Assembly (NCBI GenBank): GCA_002404055.1
Contig: DHIZ01000074.1
Location: 9,890-51,063, forward strand
Origin: Chloroflexi bacterium UBA4733
Lineage (GTDB): Bacteria > Chloroflexota > UBA4733
DNA: 41,174 bases
Direction of reading: 5' to 3'
Below the pieces are notes generated by a model. That model ran no database searches. It was given only the letters and a program-made list of their open reading frames with translations, and was not told the origin of the DNA. A program made the position numbers and the translations under genes. This document shows, piece after piece, positions 26,760 to 34,544 of the stretch. Within the stretch, counting starts at the first letter, position 1, and each line of letters starts with the position of its first letter.

Positions 26760-27506
26760 ATGTACTCACGCTTCCGAGCGGTGGTCTCAGCCGCATTGTT
26801 GCCTGTAGCCGTCTGGTTGATGCTCATCGGGTTGTTGACGCTGGGGGCTAGCCTGCTCGCTGGAGTGATCTCGGCAACCGGGGTCCGCGTACCGGGGTCC
26901 ATAGCACCAATCGGTGTGGCGAATTACCGTCCCTGGCCCTTCTCCCCCGCTGCCGGCGCCTCCGTGGTGGCGGGAATTCCGCCCGCTCGGGCCAGCGGAA
27001 CCGCGCCAGCACTGGCTACCCCCGTACCAACACACCAGCCTGCTGCCAGCGCGACAGCACCTACCGTCGCTGCGCCGCGCCCGACGGTCACCAGTCAACT
27101 GGCGGATGCCGTTGCGCTTGCAGTATCGCCGACTGCTGGCGGCGCGGCGGCCACGGCGACATTCAGCGGCGATACGCGGCTCACGCCTGGCGGGGCACAG
27201 GTGCGTGATGTCCATTTGACCAACATCGGATCGCTCGCCTGCACCTACACGCTTTCCGTTTCGGGTGGCGCGGGCATCCTCTGGACCAACCCGGTCAAGG
27301 GGCTGCACATCACCGTCGCGCACGACGGCCAGGCGGTATACCAGGGCCCGCTGGCGGTAGCGTCGTTGCCGTTGAATTTGACGCTGGCGCCGGGTAAGTC
27401 CGCCGACTTCCGGCTTACCGTCTGGCTGCCGGAGAGTGCGGACAACACGTTTCAGGACAAGACGACGACGGTATCGTTCCTTTGGACGGCGACCGGGACG
27501 GGGTAG
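26760..27506 (+). CDS. Membrane-anchored/secreted protein with TasA/CalY-like C-terminal domain
   Basis: The 248-residue product starts at ATG 26760 with GAGGGG 9 bases upstream (GTG 26754 is too close to it). A hydrophobic segment (about 10-40) is a signal or anchor. A Pro/Ala/Thr-rich linker runs to about residue 108. The rest is beta-rich: VHLTNIGSLACTYTLSV, a predicted LTLAPGKSADFRLTVWLP strand, then ADNTFQDKTTTVSFLWTATGTG. That ending, LP-x-x-ADN-x-[FY]-Q followed by a final strand with T-W-x-A-T, is shared with camelysin/TasA-type SipW-dependent proteins. I infer a distant relative with an extracellular structural role. No SipW-like signal peptidase gene is nearby. Confidence 0.6.
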   Translation: MYSRFRAVVSAALLPVAVWLMLIGLLTLGASLLAGVISATGVRVPGSIAPIGVANYRPWPFSPAAGASVVAGIPPARASGTAPALATPVPTHQPAASATAPTVAAPRPTVTSQLADAVALAVSPTAGGAAATATFSGDTRLTPGGAQVRDVHLTNIGSLACTYTLSVSGGAGILWTNPVKGLHITVAHDGQAVYQGPLAVASLPLNLTLAPGKSADFRLTVWLPESADNTFQDKTTTVSFLWTATGTG

Positions 27507-27592
27507 GGTAGAGTCGTGTTCTGTCCACCTGGAACAGACACGCCGGTCATTGTCACCGAGGCAGTGTTTCCGTTGCTGCTGTGCGGCGCCCG

Positions 27593-27877
27593 TTGAGCGC
27601 GGAGGCAGGCCCCCTCCGGCTCGCACCGCTCGCCAGGTTCCCCCACTGCCGTGGAGGAACCGATCCTGCACTTCAGGGGACGGTCGCCTTCGGGACGGTA
27701 CGGCTGGACCGCAGCATCGTCGAGACGGAGTGCTGCGGCAACGGCACGGACGCGTCGACAGTCCGCACCAACGCGGTACTGCAAGACACACCCAAACTAG
27801 GGGTCTGCTGTCGTCCCCTGCCATGCACCCAAGGTTTCTCCCGTCAGGGGGAAACCTGGCGAGTGGTGCGAGCCGGA
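27593..27877. repeat. Inverted pair of hairpin-bearing repeats
   Basis: The arm 27616-27644 (CCGGCTCGCACCGC...) is the reverse complement of 27847-27876 with one substitution and one indel. Each arm carries its own hairpin: 27636-27661 (GGTTCC...GGAACC) and 27832-27857 (AGGTTTC...GAAACCT). The sequence left of the first arm matches the fragment at 9911-9946. These repeats fill most of the 396-base gap between the secreted protein and the M42 peptidase; I see no gene in it. Confidence 0.7.
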
Positions 27878-27902
27878 AGGGGTTTCCCCGCGCCCGTCAC
27901 CC

Positions 27903-28964
27903 TCACGGAATCACGTTCGTCTCCGGCCCAATCCCCGCTGCCGCCTCCGCCAGCAGGTCGGCGCTGCGTTCGATGTCGTGGAGGGAGCCGATTTCGGCGC
28001 CGGTGTGCATGTAGCGAAGGGCGATGCTGATCAGGCCGGTGGCGATGCCGACGCGCACCTGCTGCAGCGCGTCGGCGTCGGTGCCGGTGGAGCGGCCCTC
28101 GGCTTCCCGTTGAATGCTGATGCCCCTGGCCTGGCCGGCGGCAAGGAGCAAGTCGGCGACACGCGGGTTGATCGTCGGGCCGAAGGTAACGACCGGTCCG
28201 GCGCCGAGCTTGATGTCGCCGCTGCGCTTGGGATCGGCCGTGGGATAGTCCGAGGCGTGGGTCACGTCGACGGCCAGGCCGACCTGGGGATTGATGCCGA
28301 AGGCGCTGGTGCGCGCGCCGCGCAGGCCGACTTCCTCCTGCACAGTGGCGACGGCAAAGATTGCGGCCTTTGGCTGCCGTGCTTTCGCCAGTTCCAGGGC
28401 CCGTGCCACCACGTAGGCGCCGGCCTTGTTGTCCAGCGCTCGTGACACGATCAGGTCGCCGTCGGTCAGCGTTTCCAGACCCTGAGCGCGCGTGCCGGCC
28501 GTGCCGACGTCGACCAGCGCCAGGGCGGCCTGGCGGTTGGCGGCGCCGATGTCGATCCAGAGGTCTTCGATCTCCAGGCCCTTCTTCTGCTCGTCCGCCG
28601 CCTGGAGGTGGCGCGCCTTGCGCCCGATGACGCCGCGCACCAAGCCCTGTTTGCCCAGCAGTTGGACGCGTTCACCGGGCAGCGTGAGCGGGTCAAAACC
28701 GCCGATGGCGCCGAAATAGAGGAAGCCGTTGTCGTCGACAAAGCGGATGATAAAGCCGATTTCGTCCACATGGCCGGCAAGCATCACTCTGGGCGAGCCA
28801 CCGGGGTTGATGACAGCGATGACGTTACCCTGGTTGTCCGTGGTGATGCTGTCGGCGTATGTGCCGACGTAGGCGCGCCACACGGCGGCTGCTTGCTGCT
28901 CTGACCCTGAAGGGCTGGGCGTCTCCACGAGCGTCTTCAAGAAGTCGAATTGCGCGCGATCCAA
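27903..28964 (-). CDS. M42-family metallopeptidase (aminopeptidase)
   Basis: The 353-residue enzyme is a TET-type glutamyl/deblocking aminopeptidase of family M42, a cytoplasmic dinuclear metal enzyme that trims peptides. Metal and catalytic motifs are present in order: AGHVDEIGF (first metal His and Asp), VSRALDNKAGAY (bridging Asp), TVQEEVGLRGA (catalytic Glu pair), VDVTHASDYP (metal Asp) and YMHTGAEIGSLHDIE (last metal His). Length is normal. The start is TTG 28964 with only a weak GGAAC upstream, but the N-terminus (FDFLKTLVETPSPSG) aligns with the family there. It is transcribed in the same direction as the DUF58 gene, about 100 bases downstream of it. Confidence 0.93.
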   Translation of the reverse strand: MDRAQFDFLKTLVETPSPSGSEQQAAAVWRAYVGTYADSITTDNQGNVIAVINPGGSPRVMLAGHVDEIGFIIRFVDDNGFLYFGAIGGFDPLTLPGERVQLLGKQGLVRGVIGRKARHLQAADEQKKGLEIEDLWIDIGAANRQAALALVDVGTAGTRAQGLETLTDGDLIVSRALDNKAGAYVVARALELAKARQPKAAIFAVATVQEEVGLRGARTSAFGINPQVGLAVDVTHASDYPTADPKRSGDIKLGAGPVVTFGPTINPRVADLLLAAGQARGISIQREAEGRSTGTDADALQQVRVGIATGLISIALRYMHTGAEIGSLHDIERSADLLAEAAAGIGPETNVIP

Positions 28965-29061
28965 CGCTGTTCCGTTCCACTGTGCGTACCGGCAAGGCGG
29001 GCCGGGACCGTTTCGGTACTGGCGGAGGATACCATTCGGCGCTCACCGGAGCAGCGCCTCG

Positions 29062-30351
29062 TCACACCACCCCGGCAACGTCCCGGCGATAGCCGCGGCC
29101 GGTGACGCGCGGGCGGTTCGTCTCGCGCGGTTCCTGGGACAGGACGCGGAAACGATGGCCGCGCTTGACCATGTGGCAGTGAATGTTCGCCCGAAGTACC
29201 TCCGACGCCACGGCCGACCCCTGTGCAGCGCCGCCGAAGGAAGCAGGATCGACCAGGAAGGCGATGGGGGTGAGGCCATGCTGGGCCAGGCTCAGCGCTC
29301 CCCGTACCCAATCGAGCTGCCCGGAGGCGGTGATGACGGCCACCGTGGCGCCGCGCCCCAGCTGTGGACCGGCCAGGCCGAGCGTGCTGCTCAGCGGGGT
29401 AGTACCATCAGCATGCACGGCAGCCAGTTCGCTCAGGATGCGGTTGAGCTGCGCGCCGCCCTTATCGGGCGCGACCAGGATCTGCTCGGCGCTGGAAGCG
29501 ATGAGACCGACCGACCGGTTCTCTTTCAGCACGCGGTTGGCCAGCGCGACGGCGATGCGCACCTGATACTCTTCGGTAGACTCTTCCTCCTCGCCGAGCA
29601 GCGTCGAGCGGTCCATGTCGAGGATGATCCAGAGGTCGCTGGACCGTTCCAGGTCGTACTCCTTGACGAAGAGCTGGCCGCGCCGGGCGGTGGTCGGCCA
29701 GTGGATACGCTTGTAACTATCGCCTGGCTGGTAATCGCGAATGGAGGCGGCGGTGTTCGTGATCTGCAATGCCCGAGCGCCGCCGCTGGTGGAACCGGCG
29801 ACAGCGCCGCGCGGCAGGTCGATGCCGGGAAGATCGACAATCGGCGGGAAGACCAGGAAGGAGATGGTATCGGCGTAGGTACGCTGCACCGAGAAAAAGC
29901 CGAACGGATCACCGGCGCGAATCGTCAACGGTCCCAGGTGATAGCGCCCGCGGCGTCGGCACTGCCACTCGATGCGCCAGGTCTTCGTCTGGCGGCTGCC
30001 GAGCGTCTCCACCTTGGAGGCGGGGTAGCCGGGGAAGTTGGAGTGATCGTTGATCTCCAGGTAGGTGATCGGCAAGATACTGGCGTTGACGGCCACGAAA
30101 CGCTCCTCCAGTTGGGAGCCAACCTGCAGATGACCAACCGAGGGCTGCCGTGAAAGTTCCAGTCCGCCGCCGATAGCGCGCGTCCAGAGGTAGCTGAGCA
30201 ACACGGTTGCTGCCACTGCATAAAAGACGACGAAGAGGATGCTGACGCCGCCGAACACGGCCAGTAGACCCAGCACGCCCACCAGCGGCAGGACGAGGGG
30301 ACGCTCAACCTGAATGACGGCATCGCCGCCGCCCCGAACTCTCCACCGCAC
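29062..30351 (-). CDS. DUF58 domain protein
   Basis: The 429-residue protein has two N-terminal membrane helices (LVLPLVGVLGLLAVFGG and FVVFYAVAATVLLSYLW), a beta-sandwich region with CRRRGRYHLGPLTIRAGDPFG, and the DUF58 core IRDYQPGDSYKRIHWPTTARRGQLFVKEYD. A degenerate VWA-like segment (LWIILDMDRSTLLG) follows. DUF58 proteins usually work with a MoxR AAA ATPase and transglutaminase-like proteins; neither is in the window. GTG 30351 has AAGGA about 10 bases upstream. It is divergent from rplI. Role unknown, probably envelope-associated. Confidence 0.88.
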   Translation of the reverse strand: MRWRVRGGGDAVIQVERPLVLPLVGVLGLLAVFGGVSILFVVFYAVAATVLLSYLWTRAIGGGLELSRQPSVGHLQVGSQLEERFVAVNASILPITYLEINDHSNFPGYPASKVETLGSRQTKTWRIEWQCRRRGRYHLGPLTIRAGDPFGFFSVQRTYADTISFLVFPPIVDLPGIDLPRGAVAGSTSGGARALQITNTAASIRDYQPGDSYKRIHWPTTARRGQLFVKEYDLERSSDLWIILDMDRSTLLGEEEESTEEYQVRIAVALANRVLKENRSVGLIASSAEQILVAPDKGGAQLNRILSELAAVHADGTTPLSSTLGLAGPQLGRGATVAVITASGQLDWVRGALSLAQHGLTPIAFLVDPASFGGAAQGSAVASEVLRANIHCHMVKRGHRFRVLSQEPRETNRPRVTGRGYRRDVAGVV

Positions 30352-30542
30352 GGCAGCAGGTCCTTACGCCAGGCACATCGTCACGTCACAGTATAGCAGG
30401 GAGGGACGGGCTCTCAAGGCGGGTATACTCCGCTGCCCCAGGTCAGTTCCAACGGTACGATCGGGTAGGGCGATGGCCGCCGCCACTGCGGGTGCAGCAT
30501 GGCCGAATAGGCGGCGTGGTAGGATGCGAACGGAGAGCCGAC

Positions 30543-30989
30543 GTGAAACTTGTCCTGACTCATGATGTTCCCAAGGTGGGGAAGGTTGGCGATGTCAAGG
30601 AGGTTGCCGACGGCTACGCGCGCAACTTCCTCCTGCCGCGCGGCATGGCGGTGGAAGCGACCAGCGGGCAACTGAAGCGCTTGCAGGAACAGCGTAACCA
30701 GGAGAAGAAGCGGGAAGAAAAGAACCGCACCGAGCTGCAGGCGCTTGCTGATCGCCTGAAAGAGGCGACCGTCACGTTCGCCATGCGCGTTGGCGAGGGT
30801 GGCAAGCTCTACGGTTCGATCTCCAGCAAAGACGTGGGCGACGCCCTGGAAGAGCAGGCCAAGATCGTGGTGGACCGCCGCCGAGTCGAGCTGGAAGAGC
30901 CGATTCGCACGTTGGGTACCCATCAGGTGGCCGTCCACGTGGCCTCCGATCTTCGTCCATTGGTGACTGTCGTCGTACAGGAAGGATAG
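30543..30989 (+). CDS. rplI: 50S ribosomal protein bL9
   Basis: The 148-residue protein shows the N-terminal bL9 signature GKVGDVKEVADGYARNFLLPRGMAV, a long charged connecting helix (about 42-75) and a C-terminal domain with GKLYGSISSKDV. GTG 30543 follows GGAGAG at 6 bases; the longer open frame from 30492 adds residues unlike bL9. It binds 23S rRNA. Only 4 bases separate it from dnaB, the classic rplI-dnaB arrangement, so the cluster is probably one operon. Confidence 0.97.
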   Translation: MKLVLTHDVPKVGKVGDVKEVADGYARNFLLPRGMAVEATSGQLKRLQEQRNQEKKREEKNRTELQALADRLKEATVTFAMRVGEGGKLYGSISSKDVGDALEEQAKIVVDRRRVELEEPIRTLGTHQVAVHVASDLRPLVTVVVQEG

Positions 30990-30993
30990 CTGA

Positions 30994-32337
30994 ATGGCGG
31001 TGGACCGGCAGCCGCCGCACAATATTGAGGCCGAACAGTCGACGCTCGGTAGTCTGATCATCGACCCGGAAGCCTATATCCGGGTCGCTGAGTTCCTCAA
31101 GGCCGACGACTTCTACCGCGAGGCCCACCGGTCCATTTACTCTGCCATTAGCGACCTCAATGAACGGCACGAGCCGGCTGACCTCATCACGCTGTGTGAC
31201 GAGTTGGAACGCCGTAACATCCTGACCGAAGTCGGCGGCCCCTCCTACGTGACGACTCTCGTCAACCTGGTACCGACCTCCGTCCACGTTGAGCACTACG
31301 GTCGCATCATCGAGCGCACCGCCACCATGCGCCGCTTGATCGCCGCCGCAGGGCAGATCGCCACGCTCGGCTACGAGGACAGCGAGGACACCGAGGCGAC
31401 GCTGGACCGCGCCGAGCAGATCCTCTTCGCCATCTCCCAGCGCCGCCTGGCCGGTGACTTCTTACCGCTGCGCACCTTGCTGCACGACTACCTGGACCGC
31501 ATCGACTACGTCCATCAGCATCGCGGTCAGGTGGCCGGCGTGCCGACCGGCTTCGCCGACCTGGATCGCCTTACCGGCGGCCTGCAGCCTTCGGACCTCA
31601 TCATCATCGGAGCGAGGCCTAGCATGGGAAAAACGGCGATGGCGGTGTCCATGGCCCACGGCAGCGCCATGAAGCACGGCACCGTCGTCGGCATGTTCGC
31701 GCTAGAGATGTCCGCTGAACAGATCGTGCAACGCTTTATGTCCATCGAAGCTGCGGTCGATCAGCAGCGGCTGCGCACCGGTTATATCGACGATCAGGAG
31801 TGGGATCGCATTATTGCTGCTGCCGGCGCCCTGTCGGAAGCGCCGATCTATATCGACGACACGCCCGGCATCACCACCATGGAGGTGCGCGCCAAAGCGC
31901 GCCGTCTTGCCGCCCAGGTGCCGCTCGGCCTGATCATCATCGACTACCTGCAACTCATGCAGGGCCGCGGGCGCGGCGATGGCAACCGAGTGCAGGAGAT
32001 CTCCGAAATCTCCCGGTCCCTGAAGGGCCTGGCGCGGGAACTGGACGTGCCGGTGATCGCCCTCGCCCAGTTGTCCCGCGGCGTCGAGTCCCGCCAGGAC
32101 CACCACCCGATGCTGTCGGACCTAAGAGAGAGCGGCTCAATTGAGCAAGACGCGGATATCGTCATGTTCATCTACCGTGACGAGGTCTACAATCCTTCGA
32201 CTGACCGTCACGGCATCGCCGACATTATTATCGCCAAGCATCGCAACGGGCCGGTCGGGCAGGTAAGCTTACGTTGGTTAGAGCAGACTGCTCGCTTTGT
32301 AGACCTGGAACTTTATCATCAACCAACCAATGATTGA
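30994..32337 (+). CDS. dnaB: Replicative DNA helicase DnaB
   Basis: The 447-residue hexameric helicase has the N-terminal collar domain (VDRQPPHNIEAEQSTLGSL), a linker, and a RecA-like motor. Walker A is GARPSMGKT (residues 206-214, Lys213), Walker B is LGLIIIDYLQLM, and the downstream motifs include LAQLSRGVESRQDHHP and DLRESGSIEQDADIV. ATG 30994 follows GGAAGGA. No intein is present and length is normal. The stop overlaps the start of the DnaD-like gene by 8 bases. Confidence 0.98.
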   Translation: MAVDRQPPHNIEAEQSTLGSLIIDPEAYIRVAEFLKADDFYREAHRSIYSAISDLNERHEPADLITLCDELERRNILTEVGGPSYVTTLVNLVPTSVHVEHYGRIIERTATMRRLIAAAGQIATLGYEDSEDTEATLDRAEQILFAISQRRLAGDFLPLRTLLHDYLDRIDYVHQHRGQVAGVPTGFADLDRLTGGLQPSDLIIIGARPSMGKTAMAVSMAHGSAMKHGTVVGMFALEMSAEQIVQRFMSIEAAVDQQRLRTGYIDDQEWDRIIAAAGALSEAPIYIDDTPGITTMEVRAKARRLAAQVPLGLIIIDYLQLMQGRGRGDGNRVQEISEISRSLKGLARELDVPVIALAQLSRGVESRQDHHPMLSDLRESGSIEQDADIVMFIYRDEVYNPSTDRHGIADIIIAKHRNGPVGQVSLRWLEQTARFVDLELYHQPTND

Positions 32338-33091
32338 CCCCGAACGCCAGCCCGGCTTCCCCGGCTTCGCCACCCCGCAGGCGCGGCTGGTCGCTGTGCC
32401 CGATGAGTTTTTCGTCCGGCTGCTGCCGCAACTGGATCACCTGGGCGAACTGAAGCTGTTGCTGCACGTGTTCTGGTTGCTGACGAATCGCGAAGCGGAG
32501 CAACGGCACGTGGTAGAGCAGGAACTGTACGATGATCCGGCGCTGCTGAAGAGTTTGCGCGCCGGTCAGAGCCGTCCAGCCGCCGACTTGCTCCGCGACG
32601 CCATCGAACGTGCCGTCGTGCGGCGCGTGCTGTTGCGTTTGCAGGTCAACGACGCCGGAGCGCCACAGGTCTGGTACTTCCTGAACTCTCCCGCCGGGCG
32701 CCGGGCATTGGCGACGGCTCGTGTTGCCACCCTGCCGGCCGCCGATGGCTTGCCCAGCGGCAGCGATGCGGCGGCTTCCGACATGGGGGCGCCGCTGCAC
32801 GCCGACCAGCCCACGATCTTCAGCCTCTACGAACAGAACGTCGGCCTGCTGACGCCTCTGATCGCGGATGCGCTGCGCGCCGCCGAGGAGCGCTATCCGG
32901 CCGGCTGGGTGCGCGATGCTATTCGAGAGTCCGCCGAGCGCAACCGGCGCTCCTGGCGCTACATCCAGCGCATTCTGGAACGCTGGGAAACCGAAGGGAG
33001 GGGCGATGCAAGCCATCGGGACGGTCCTTGGCCGAATGGCGATCCCGACCGCTTTACGCGCGGCCGCTACGGTCGGCTCGTCCAGTCCTGA
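32330..33091 (+). CDS. dnaD: DnaD-domain replication protein
   Basis: The 253-residue protein starts with an N-terminal winged-helix-like region (about 20-120: FFVRLLPQLDHLGELKLLLHVFWL) and ends with a DnaD/DnaB-type DDBH2 domain (about 160-225) containing IFSLYEQNVGLLTPLIADAL, GWVRDAIRESAERN and WRYIQRILERWETEG. In Firmicutes DnaD helps DnaA and PriA recruit the helicase loader. The coding order dnaB, dnaD, dnaC with overlaps supports that role here. The last 29 residues, after the domain, overlap the next gene by 86 bases. Confidence 0.88.
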   Translation: MIDPERQPGFPGFATPQARLVAVPDEFFVRLLPQLDHLGELKLLLHVFWLLTNREAEQRHVVEQELYDDPALLKSLRAGQSRPAADLLRDAIERAVVRRVLLRLQVNDAGAPQVWYFLNSPAGRRALATARVATLPAADGLPSGSDAAASDMGAPLHADQPTIFSLYEQNVGLLTPLIADALRAAEERYPAGWVRDAIRESAERNRRSWRYIQRILERWETEGRGDASHRDGPWPNGDPDRFTRGRYGRLVQS

Positions 33092-33911
33092 CGAAGTTGT
33101 CGTGCCAGTTGAGGGGAGTCCACCGGCGACCTTGTGCCCGCTCTGCGGCGGCGCCGGGTGGCTGCGCCGCGATGTGCCTATTGGTCACGTCCTGTTCGGC
33201 CAGCCCGTGCTATGCCGGTGCAAGGCGACGGAGTTGCAACAGCAGCGGCTGGAGCGAATGTTCGCGACGAGCCGCTTGGGTGACCACCTGCGCGGAATGA
33301 CGTTCGATACGTTTTCGACGCAGGACATTCCCTACGATCCCAGCGATTTGCAAGGTAGATGGACGGTTGAAGAGGTTCGCCTCAGTCTCGGTCGAGCATT
33401 GAGGGCAGCACGGAGTTTTGTGGCGGAGTTGCAAGGGTGGCTGGTCTTGGTTGGGGACTTTGGCTGCGGCAAGACTCACCTGGCCGTCGCCATAGCCAAC
33501 GAGCGCATCGCGCACGGAGAGCCGGCGCTCTTCCAGGTTGTTCCAGACCTCCTGGACCACCTGCGCGCCACGTTTGCGCCGTCCAGTTCAGTGACCTACG
33601 ATGACCTGTTCGAGGAGGTGCGCACGGCGCCGCTGCTCATCCTCGACGACCTGGGTGCGCAGAGCAACTCGCCTTGGGCTGAAGAAAAGCTCTTCCAAAT
33701 CATCAATTATCGGTACAACTATCGTCTTCCAACGGTGATTACCACCAATGTGGAGCTCGACCGGCACCATCCGCGTTTAGCCTCGCGCATGTCAGACATG
33801 GGCCCGCTAGTGCAGATTAAGGCGCCGGATTTCCGGGGTGGTCTGGCCCCGCACCGCACAGTGGGGGGGAAGATGCCGGCGAGCCTGCGCGGGCGCATGG
33901 CTGGGCGGTGA
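33006..33911 (+). CDS. dnaC: DnaC/DnaI-type helicase loader ATPase
   Basis: The 301-residue AAA+ protein has an N-terminal zinc-knuckle pattern C44-x2-C47...C70-x-C72, then the ATPase. Walker A is GDFGCGKT (150-157), Walker B is LLILDDLGAQ, sensor 1 is PTVITTNV, and an arginine-finger candidate is in LASRMSD. This domain order is that of DnaI/DnaC loaders that place DnaB on DNA. ATG 33006 has a strong GGGAGGGG just upstream and so overlaps the DnaD gene by 86 bases; the in-frame GTG 33102 after that stop has no ribosome site. It closes the replication operon. Confidence 0.9.
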   Translation: MQAIGTVLGRMAIPTALRAAATVGSSSPDEVVVPVEGSPPATLCPLCGGAGWLRRDVPIGHVLFGQPVLCRCKATELQQQRLERMFATSRLGDHLRGMTFDTFSTQDIPYDPSDLQGRWTVEEVRLSLGRALRAARSFVAELQGWLVLVGDFGCGKTHLAVAIANERIAHGEPALFQVVPDLLDHLRATFAPSSSVTYDDLFEEVRTAPLLILDDLGAQSNSPWAEEKLFQIINYRYNYRLPTVITTNVELDRHHPRLASRMSDMGPLVQIKAPDFRGGLAPHRTVGGKMPASLRGRMAGR

Positions 33912-33980
33912 CGTCGCCAGGTCGCCCGGTGCTGTGGCGTCGGCGAATGGATGGTACGGGTGAACCCCGTTTCCTCCGAG

Positions 33981-34143
33981 TGCGCAGCAAGCGAGCATTG
34001 TGACGCACCGCAAGCCCCAGGGCCGCGATTGCGATCGGCGGCCAAGCGACCGCAGTCGCCCTCGTGGCTTGGCCGCAGACCGCAGTCGCGGCCTTCTACG
34101 CCCGCGTATAAACACCCTTCGCTTGCTGAGCAAAACTTTGCGG
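33981..34143. repeat. Palindromic repeat element, copy 2
   Basis: Arms 34021-34046 and 34068-34093 pair with three mismatches in 26. The 29 bases 34018-34046 are identical to 11068-11096, 20 bases at 34046-34065 are identical to 11146-11165, and the flank 34130-34143 matches 11021-11034 in inverted orientation with one mismatch. Compared with copy 1, the central loop is gone. It fills much of the 357-base gap after dnaC and ends just upstream of the promoter at 34162. Confidence 0.8.
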
Positions 34144-34161
34144 TTTACTCTCCGTGTCCCC

Positions 34162-34190
34162 TTGCCAGGCGCAGCAATCTGCCATACACT
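34162..34190 (+). promoter_or_regulatory. Sigma70-like promoter of the PspA/flotillin locus
   Basis: TTGCCA (34162-34167) and TACACT (34185-34190) are separated by exactly 17 bases. Transcription would start near 34197, giving a leader of about 72 bases that includes a G-run/C-run stretch (about 34207-34227) able to form a small hairpin. No sigma54 (GG-N10-GC) signature is seen, unlike proteobacterial psp operons. Confidence 0.55.
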
Positions 34191-34268
34191 ACATAGGCAG
34201 GAACAAGGGGGGCGCGTCCTCCCCGCGGCCGCAGTCACGCCGAATCCAGCGTGAAAGGACCAGGACCG

Positions 34269-34544
34269 ATGAACGATACCTGGGGCGACATCACGGTCAA
34301 TCACCGCGAAGTCGTTATGTCCGCCATCCTGGAAGAAGACTGGTGGTCGCTGGAAACCCAGCGCCATGAGCAAGAGGCTGAGCGCTGGCAGCGTCGCGTA
34401 GAATTGGCGGAACGTCACCAGGAGTTTGATCTTGCTACGCAGGCGGCGCAACGATCACGTCATCACGCCGGCCTTGCCCTGGCGGCGATCCAAGCGAGGA
34501 GCCGGGCGATGATCAGTGAGGGGGGACGCGGATGGACGGATTAG
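34269..34544 (+). CDS. Small helical protein resembling a PspA fragment
   Basis: The 91-residue product is strongly helical and charged. Its middle (about 38-65) reads W-QRRVELA, E-F-DLATQAA and QRSRHH. This follows the same pattern as the PspA/IM30 helical hairpin, W-x2-RAELA-x6-DLA-x2-AL-x-R, seen in the full PspA at 37359-38096. The amphipathic N-terminal helix of PspA is absent. ATG 34269 is preceded by AAAGGACCAGGA. It is the first gene of the locus and overlaps the NfeD-like gene by 13 bases, so expression is coupled. I infer a mini-PspA that could join or cap PspA oligomers. Similarity was judged by eye, and a generic coiled coil is possible. Confidence 0.65.
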   Translation: MNDTWGDITVNHREVVMSAILEEDWWSLETQRHEQEAERWQRRVELAERHQEFDLATQAAQRSRHHAGLALAAIQARSRAMISEGGRGWTD

